Part shown: one piece after another, positions 34,428 through 39,521 of the stretch
Position numbering within the stretch: the first letter of the stretch is position 1
How the letters are laid out: each line of letters begins with the position of its first letter
From: Polysphondylium violaceum
Lineage: Eukaryota; Evosea; Eumycetozoa; Dictyosteliales; Dictyosteliaceae
NCBI GenBank assembly: GCA_000277445.1
Contig: AJWJ01000195.1
Coordinates: forward strand, 1 to 39,521
Length of the DNA stretch: 39,521 nucleotides
Reading direction: 5' to 3'
Made by a program: the position numbers and the translations under genes
Notes under the pieces: generated by a model
Told to the model about the DNA's origin: nothing
Database searches by the model: none
What the model saw: the letters and a program-made list of their open reading frames with translations, nothing else

Positions 34428-35246
34428 CTAAATAAAGAATAATACTATAATATATCTTACTTTTTGATTGATGTATTTTTTATACTCTGGTTCGAGTTTA
34501 TAGAGAATATATTCGTCGAGGGTGTCAAAGAGATTGTGGGTGATTTTTGAATGCATGTCGGTGTCATTTGACTTTGAATCATCGCCTATATTGTTTACTG
34601 TACTTTCTTCATTATCTTGATTGGTGTTGGGGTTGACGTTGATAGCGTTGATACTGTCTACTGAAGGGGAAGTGGGTAGACCTCCGCTTTTCTTTAAACC
34701 TGAAAACAAACCTAATCCAATATCTGTATCTTGAAATAATCCTCCAACGCTATTGGAGAGACTATTGTTGTTGGTGGGCACTGATCCTGTGCATAAAGAG
34801 AATGATTGACCTAAAGCGTCCAACAAGAATTTCAAACTATTGTATACGGTAGTATCGATGAACCCAATATAGTTACTGCCAATGCCACCTGGTTGTTGTG
34901 GTTTGATGGGTGGTGTGGAGGGTGTGATGATGTGTAGTGGATGAGAGGATGGACTACCATTGCTGGTGTTAGGTTTGATGATAAATGTGTTTATCACATC
35001 TTTTGCCAACTCGAGATTGAATACCTGGTTGTCGACCAACAGTGATTGCTTGAATGAATTGATGGATTCATGGCAATTCAACATATTGACCAATGCATTC
35101 TTATTCTTCTCGGTCAGATGCTCTCTAAATTCTTGTACATTCTTTTTGTTTTCCAAGTATTGCTTGAAATCTAGTATCTTTTTTGTATTGATTTGGTTGA
35201 TGATTTGTGATATGGCTGGATGTTCTCCTTTTAAAGGTCCACTCAT
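34428..35246 (-). CDS. RGS-like protein with a low-complexity insert; 3' end uncertain
   Basis: Unspliced reading gives 272 residues from MSGPLKGEHPAI (an in-frame ATG lies upstream at 35303, but the A-rich context favours 35246). Residues about 20-90 (DFKQYLENKKNVQEFREHL, NALVNMLNCHESINSFKQS, ELAKDVINTFI) resemble the first helices of an RGS domain. After about 130 residues of Ser/Asn/Pro-rich sequence, HNLFDTLDEYILYKLEPEYKKYI resembles its last helices. So this may be an RGS domain split by an insert, acting on heterotrimeric G alpha. A GTAAGA donor right after INQK (34464-34459) suggests an intron and further exon. Candidate acceptors exist at about 34427 and 34361, but I cannot choose between them. 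Confidence 0.6.
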   Translation of the reverse strand: MSGPLKGEHPAISQIINQINTKKILDFKQYLENKKNVQEFREHLTEKNKNALVNMLNCHESINSFKQSLLVDNQVFNLELAKDVINTFIIKPNTSNGSPSSHPLHIITPSTPPIKPQQPGGIGSNYIGFIDTTVYNSLKFLLDALGQSFSLCTGSVPTNNNSLSNSVGGLFQDTDIGLGLFSGLKKSGGLPTSPSVDSINAINVNPNTNQDNEESTVNNIGDDSKSNDTDMHSKITHNLFDTLDEYILYKLEPEYKKYINQKVRYIIVLFFI

Positions 35247-35303
35247 TATATTCTGTGATGTATTGTGTGTGTGTCTATAATAACAACTGTATGTATGTGT
35301 CAA

Positions 35304-35711
35304 GTAATATGTATGTGTAAAGTTAAAGTAATATAAAACAGATATTTATAGATATATTATATACTCGTTCCTGGGGGTGATAAAATTAAAAATTAAAAGA
35401 CAGAAACTGTATCGTGCGGATGATGTGTGGGTGTGAGTGTGTGAATATATACACGTATTTGAGAGAGAACAAGACAAAAGACAAATAAAGAAACTATTGG
35501 TGAAAGAAATTTACGCACGCAAATATGATCAAATAAAAAAGAAAAAAAAATACCACCAAATGTGTTCCTGGTAGAAAAAAAATTCAAAAGGTTGTTGTTT
35601 TTTTTTTTTTTTTCTAAATTTTCACAAAGTATTTTCTTTTTTTATTTTTTATTTTTGGAGATAAAGTGAAGATAAATACTGGATTAAGAAGGTGTTGAAT
35701 GGGTGGCTGGA
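35304..35711. other. Intergenic region
   Basis: 408 bp between the RGS-like gene start and the catalase stop (both minus strand). It has a T-rich block near 35600-35650 and no recognisable gene. Confidence 0.55.
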
Positions 35712-37851
35712 TTAGGCTGGAATGGATTGGATGTCTTTCTCACGGTCCCAGATTCTGTGGTTCTTGAGAGAGAGTTTAAAGTTGTCAAACACGTCGGCGG
35801 GAGTCTCACCGGTGATGATGCCTGCGTCAGATTTGAGTTTGAGGTGTTTGAGGAGGGCGGCGGTGGCGGCGGAGGGGCCTGTAAAGGCAATCACTTTGCA
35901 GTGTTTGTAGGCCTCGAGGATATAGTGCACGGCGTCGCCATTGTTTAGCAACTCTTGGCTGGCAGAGGGTACATAGACGGCGTCGAAAAAGATGGATGGA
36001 CTGCCGACCATGGGCTCGTCAGGGACAATCTCGGTGCCTTCGATCGACTTGAACGAGGCCAAAGAGGAGGAAATCACCTTGGAGCGGGCTTTTTCGTTGG
36101 CCAAGAGTTGGGCAAAGGCTTTGATGTTTTTGTCACTGACAGACGAGTCGTGTTCGTCGACAAGGATAGCCACTCTTCTGGCTCGAATGTTGTTGGGCAA
36201 GAGATTGGATTGAGAGAGGGCTGGTGAAGGCTTTTGGGGGATCTTTTGAGCGTGTTTCTTTTTTTGTGGCTTGATACCAAGACCTTTGGCTACTTGGTCA
36301 CAGAGAGTGTCATCAATGTTGGCAAGGATTTCATTGACCACTCTCTCACGGATATATTTACGACCCACCTTGGATAGCTCAAAGGTGAATGCAGAGACAA
36401 TATGTCTTTTTTCATACTCTGCCATCGAGTTCCAAAATTGTGTAGCTTGTGAGAAATGGTCATTAAAAGTTTCACTTCTGACACGTGCTTTTAGTCCTTC
36501 AACCTTTTCTGGGAATGATACAAATCCTTTTGGATCTTCTTTGGGTTTACCGTCATCGATAGAGTTGGGGAAATAGTTGGCTTTGGTGTTGTTTATGGTG
36601 TGACGGTGCATGCCATCTCTTTGGTTATTGGAAAATGGACATACAGGTTTGTTGATGGGTAGCTCATTGAAATTGGGTCCACCCAAACGTGACATTTGTG
36701 TATCCAAATAGGAAAATATTCTACCTTGTAAGAGAGGATCATTGGAAAAATCAATGCCAGGGATAATGTGAGACACACAAAATGCTACTTGCTCAGTTTC
36801 ACAGAAAAAGTTGTCTGGATTTCTATCCAATACCATTCTTCCGATGGGTGTGAGGGATGCGAGTTCTTCAGGTACGATTTTGGTTGGATCCAAATGATCA
36901 AAGTCAAACTTTTTCAATGTTTCATCATCCAATATTTGTAGGCAAAGGTCCCAGGTTGGATAGTCGCCATTCTCAATGTCTTCATGCAATCTTCTACGAT
37001 TGTAATCAGTGTCTTTACCAGCAATCTTTTGGCACTCATCCCAGGCAAATGAACATGTTCCACTATCTACTGGACGCCAATGGAATTTGACAAATGTACT
37101 ATCACCCTTTTCATTGATCAAACGATAGGTATGAACTCCAAAACCTTGAATATGAGCCAAAGAAATAGGTATGGCTCTATCAGACATTAACCACATTACA
37201 GTATTCACAGTCTCTGGTTTTAAGCTAACAAAGTCCCACAAAGTATCATGGGCAGAAGCAGCAGTAGGCATCTCAGTATTGGGCTCCATCTTTACTGCAT
37301 GTACAAAATCTGGAAAAGAGATGGCATCTTGGACGAAAAATACTGGAAAATTGTTGCCAACCAAGTCCCAATTACCTTCATCAGTGTAAAACTTTGTAGC
37401 AAAACCTCTTACATCACGACAGCAATCAGTTGATCCTCTTGGTCCCTGAACTGTTGATATTCTGGTAAACAATGGTGTCTTTTTACCAACCTTAAAAATG
37501 GAAGCCTTTGATAGATGACTAATATCTTTGGTAGCTTGGAAATAACCTCTAGCGCCTGTACCTCTCGCATGTACAATTCTCTCTGGAATTCTTTCATGAT
37601 CAAAATGGTTAATTTTTTCAATCATAAATACATCTTCCAATAAAGTACCTCCACGAGAATAAGATTTTAATGAATTGATATCATCTTTAACTCCAACTCC
37701 TGTATTTCTCGATAAAACATCTGATGGTCCAATTGTTACTTTATTTAATTGTTCTATTATTTATAATTATTTAATTATTTTAGTATAATATTAAATACTA
37801 TTTGTATAATTAATACATACCATCTTTAGCATTATTATTATTCTTTGTCAT
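35712..37851 (-). CDS. Large-subunit heme catalase with C-terminal DJ-1/PfpI-type domain
   Basis: Exons 37851-37821 and 37753-35712 give 690 residues; the 67-nt intron (GTATGT...AATAG) restores AKDEQLNKVTIGPSDVLS. The catalytic site is FDHERIPERIVHARGTGA with His72; the distal Asn is in LVGNNFPVFF; the heme ligand is Tyr359 in RIFSYLDTQ. Conserved HWRPVDSG and PFSNNQRDG also fit clade-2 catalases. From about residue 535 the C terminus (RRVAILVDEHDSSV, VIAFTGPSAATAALLKHLKLKS) is the flavodoxin/DJ-1-like domain of large-subunit catalases such as E. coli HPII. It disproportionates hydrogen peroxide. No obvious C-terminal peroxisomal tripeptide (ends IPA). It is larger than the catalases I recall from D. 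discoideum, so I give no symbol. Confidence 0.95.
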
Positions 37852-38011
37852 TTTTTAGATATAGATATAGATATTAATATATAGTAAAAATTTTATCTAT
37901 GTAAAAAAAAAGAAATGATATTGAAAATCAAATTTAAAGATTATGTCAAAAATAATTGATACAATGAACTTACAAATTTCATTAAAATTTATATTATCAT
38001 AAATGGATAGT

Positions 38012-38101
38012 ACCCCATTTTTATCCAAATTAATTTTATCTCTATATCATACCCCCTTCCCCCCTCCATAAAAATTTTCAAAATTTATGTGAAAATGGGG
38101 T
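38012..38101. repeat. 10-bp inverted repeat around a C-rich loop
   Basis: ACCCCATTTT at 38012-38021 and AAAATGGGGT at 38092-38101 are perfectly complementary. The 70-nt interval contains C5 and C6 runs near 38052-38064, unusual in this AT-rich DNA. Could be a foldback or weak structured element. Confidence 0.45.
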
Positions 38102-38356
38102 GATAGTGAAAACATCTTACATTTTATCCATGGTAATTTTTTGATATATGGATATTTGAATATTCATATTGTAGGTTTACAAATAAAGATTCTTACAAAA
38201 GATTCTATTCAATCATTAAAATAACAATTGTAAAAAATATATAAAATATCTACCTATTAACATTTAAAATTTTTGAAAAAAAAAATAAAGAGATACATAA
38301 TTTTGATTTAAATTATTTGATACCTATTGATAGTTTCTAACAATCATCAGGGTTTA

Positions 38357-38378
38357 AAAACTCATGATCATGAGTTTT
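38357..38378. repeat. 22-bp perfect palindrome
   Basis: Half-site AAAACTCATGA is followed directly by its exact reverse complement, centred on TGATCA. It lies about 510 bp upstream of the catalase start. It could be a dimeric transcription-factor site or chance in low-complexity DNA. Confidence 0.6.
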
Positions 38379-38636
38379 AGTTTTTTTGTATATTTTCAAC
38401 GTTTGTTAAAAAAAGAAAAAAATATCGATTCTTTACATGTTTTAAATTTATTTGTTTGGGCATAATATTTTGTTTAATACAGAAAATATTGAGTCTATTG
38501 GTTGTTGCTGTTGTTGTTATTTTTGTTGTTGATTGCATTCAATTTACTATCTTTCATTTCATAGTTTGCAAAAAAAAAAATTCATAGTTACTATTGTCTT
38601 TTGAGTTTTTAAATTAGAATTACTTAATATATTCTA

Positions 38637-38812
38637 CGGCCCCTGTCCTCTATCCTGGAGGGAGTTAAAGGTGTCAGTGCAATCGACTGGGGGTGGAGTG
38701 TGATCCGTTTAGGGCTCTGCTCTGTCCTGCCTCTGATTGGGTGTGGTGGCACTTTTATAAAATCTTCCTCCCGGGCAGAGGACCGGGGACACTTTCAATC
38801 ATTCATTTTTTT
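38637..38812 (+). ncRNA. Candidate structured non-coding RNA (GC-rich island with long terminal stem)
   Basis: Positions 38641-38790 are 56% G+C (84 of 150 by count), against strongly AT-rich flanks. No long frame is open. Positions 38640-38664 pair with 38764-38788 in 25 columns with three mismatches and two G-U pairs: CCCC/GGGG, GUCCUCU/AGAGGAC, then GGAGGGAG/CUUCCUCC. Inside, AGUGC (38676-38680) can pair with GCACU (38749-38753). A T7 run at 38806-38812 would suit polymerase III termination on the + strand. The balance of wobble and mismatch columns also slightly favours +. I found no internal A/B box and no clear Dictyostelium upstream element. It does not match tRNA, 5S, U1-U6, SRP or class I RNAs as I know them. 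A foldback transposon remnant is the alternative. Confidence 0.5.
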
Positions 38813-39195
38813 ATTTTATTAATTATAAATCATTAATCTATAACACTACCATACTATTACAATTGTAACATTGTATCGTTGTTATAAAAACAATACAATG
38901 TTAATAGTAATAGTATAGTATTACTAGTAGCTATTATTATTTGTTGTAATAAAAAAAGAACTGAAATGAAAATTTTCAAGGCTTTTATACTCTTTGGTTT
39001 GCAAAATTAAAAAATTAATGAATTAATAAATAAATCAAATAATTAATACCAACTGTTATTTTTGAAATGCCAACTTGTATTTTTAAAATTCCAAAAAATA
39101 AATAAAACAAAAAAAAAAAAAAAAAAAAAAGAATATGAAAGAATAAAATTGAAAGGTATGATTAATAGAACAGAATAAATTTTATTTTAGTTTGT
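38813..39195. other. AT-rich spacer with a long hairpin
   Basis: Contains the hairpin at 38851-38916 (listed separately), a TATAAAAG box on the minus strand near 38983-38990, and an A run of about 18 near 39113-39130. No coding sequence seen. Confidence 0.5.
38851..38916. repeat. 66-nt three-part AT-rich hairpin
   Basis: Three nested perfect arms: ATACTATTAC (38851-38860) with GTAATAGTAT (38907-38916), CATTGTA (38869-38875) with TACAATG (38894-38900), and TTGTT (38879-38883) with AACAA (38889-38893), around a 5-nt loop ATAAA. It lies 40 bp beyond the GC-rich island. Confidence 0.6.
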
Positions 39196-39521
39196 TTAAT
39201 GACCGAGTGGATACATTGGGATATGGAGACTAGCTTGTCCATATGTTAGAGCAGTAAAAGAAAAAGTTTTTATTCTTGAGGCGAAGATTTTGGTATAGCT
39301 TTGAGAATATTTCAGAGGTGTATTCTTTGGAAGACATCTGCTTTCACCTTGTGGACAGGTTTGATAGATTTTAACCTGTTTGCACGAAAAAGCTCTTGAA
39401 GTAAAGGGTGGTATAGAAAATTCACTTGGATAAGTAGGAAAAGAGGTGCTAGAAAGTGGCCATAAGCCGTATGAGAGCACAATTTCTTTTATATCACCGA
39501 TCCAGCCATTTGAAACAATAG
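39196..39521 (-). CDS. 3' end of an unidentified gene, cut by the window edge
   Basis: The minus-strand frame is open from the window edge to a TAA at 39198-39196, at least 108 residues. It begins IVSNGWIGDIKEIVLSYGLW. It contains three Cys in a cluster (CKQVKIYQTCPQGESRCLP), suggesting disulfides or an extracellular protein, then Ser/Thr/aromatic-rich sequence ending in SLHIPMYPLGH. No upstream stop in the frame, so the true start lies outside the window. Family not recognised. Confidence 0.6.
   Translation of the reverse strand, partial: IVSNGWIGDIKEIVLSYGLWPLSSTSFPTYPSEFSIPPFTSRAFSCKQVKIYQTCPQGESRCLPKNTPLKYSQSYTKIFASRIKTFSFTALTYGQASLHIPMYPLGH

Larger units (their letters stand above)
37852..38636. 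other. Upstream region of catalase with two inverted repeats
   Basis: AT-rich. Contains a perfect 22-bp palindrome at 38357-38378 and a 10-bp inverted repeat with a C-rich loop at 38012-38101 (both listed separately). No protein gene seen. Any catalase promoter elements lie here. Confidence 0.5.

Noticed and set aside
38637-38812. RNase MRP/P RNA on the minus strand (a GAAAGUGUCCCCGG segment resembles conserved region I, and ACAGGGGCC resembles region V)
   Set aside because: Resemblance is short and has an extra GU; the two segments sit in a long terminal stem rather than the expected P4 context, and strand clues slightly favour plus. Kept only as a hypothesis for covariance-model testing.
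38637-38812. SRP RNA or tRNA-derived element for the GC-rich island
   Set aside because: No helix 8 motif, no GNAR loop in the right place, no A/B box and no cloverleaf.

Overview
The window is nuclear DNA from a dictyostelid social amoeba (Amoebozoa). Four things point there: very AT-rich intergenic DNA with long A and T runs; short (about 55-100 nt) AT-rich introns that mostly start GTATGT or GTAAGT/GTAAAT; proteins loaded with asparagine, serine and threonine runs; and tightly packed, mostly small-intron genes. I cannot name the species. Exon structures were built by joining frames across GT-AG introns, and the joined lengths close in frame for every multi-exon model listed.

Layout. 1-205 (-): edge of an unidentified gene. 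436-1932 (-): uridine-kinase-like plus CYTH protein of the plant TTM1/TTM2 type. 2175-10345 (-): a 2,669-residue DmX-like/Rav1 (rabconnectin-3 alpha) WD40 protein with a coding minisatellite. 10925-13021 (+): eIF3 subunit b. 13125-15268 (-): AIG1-type GTPase with a Cys/His block and Lys/Asn tail. 15747-16840 (+): membrane-anchored Nudix (CoA diphosphatase-like) protein. 16905-19052 (-): two-domain glycosyltransferase. 19220-19843 (-) and 20418-21086 (+): head-to-head paralogues of an unrecognised family with N-myristoylation-type N termini. 21439-22932 (-): YeiH/UPF0324 membrane transporter. 23467-26223 (-): Asn-rich coiled-coil protein. 28307-29605 (-): His-rich, probably mitochondrial, single-span membrane protein. 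30908-31730 (+): PH-domain protein, convergent with 31992-34199 (-): myotubularin phosphatase. 34428-35246 (-): RGS-like protein. 35712-37851 (-): large-subunit catalase with a DJ-1-type C-terminal domain. 39196->39521 (-): partial unknown gene.

The genes do not form one pathway and there is no operon logic. Small themes recur: endomembrane and phosphoinositide biology (Rav1-like V-ATPase regulator, PH protein, myotubularin), signalling (RGS, AIG1 GTPase, candidate myristoylated pair), and housekeeping (eIF3b, catalase, Nudix).

The strongest unexplained signal is non-coding: a compact island at about 38637-38812 that is 56% G+C over 150 nt, set in strongly AT-rich DNA. Its ends form a 25-column stem with only three mismatches, and a T7 run follows on the + strand. 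It looks like an unidentified structured RNA gene. Other points of interest are the coding minisatellite, the myristoylated paralogue pair, the two-domain glycosyltransferase and the bacterial-type YeiH transporter.
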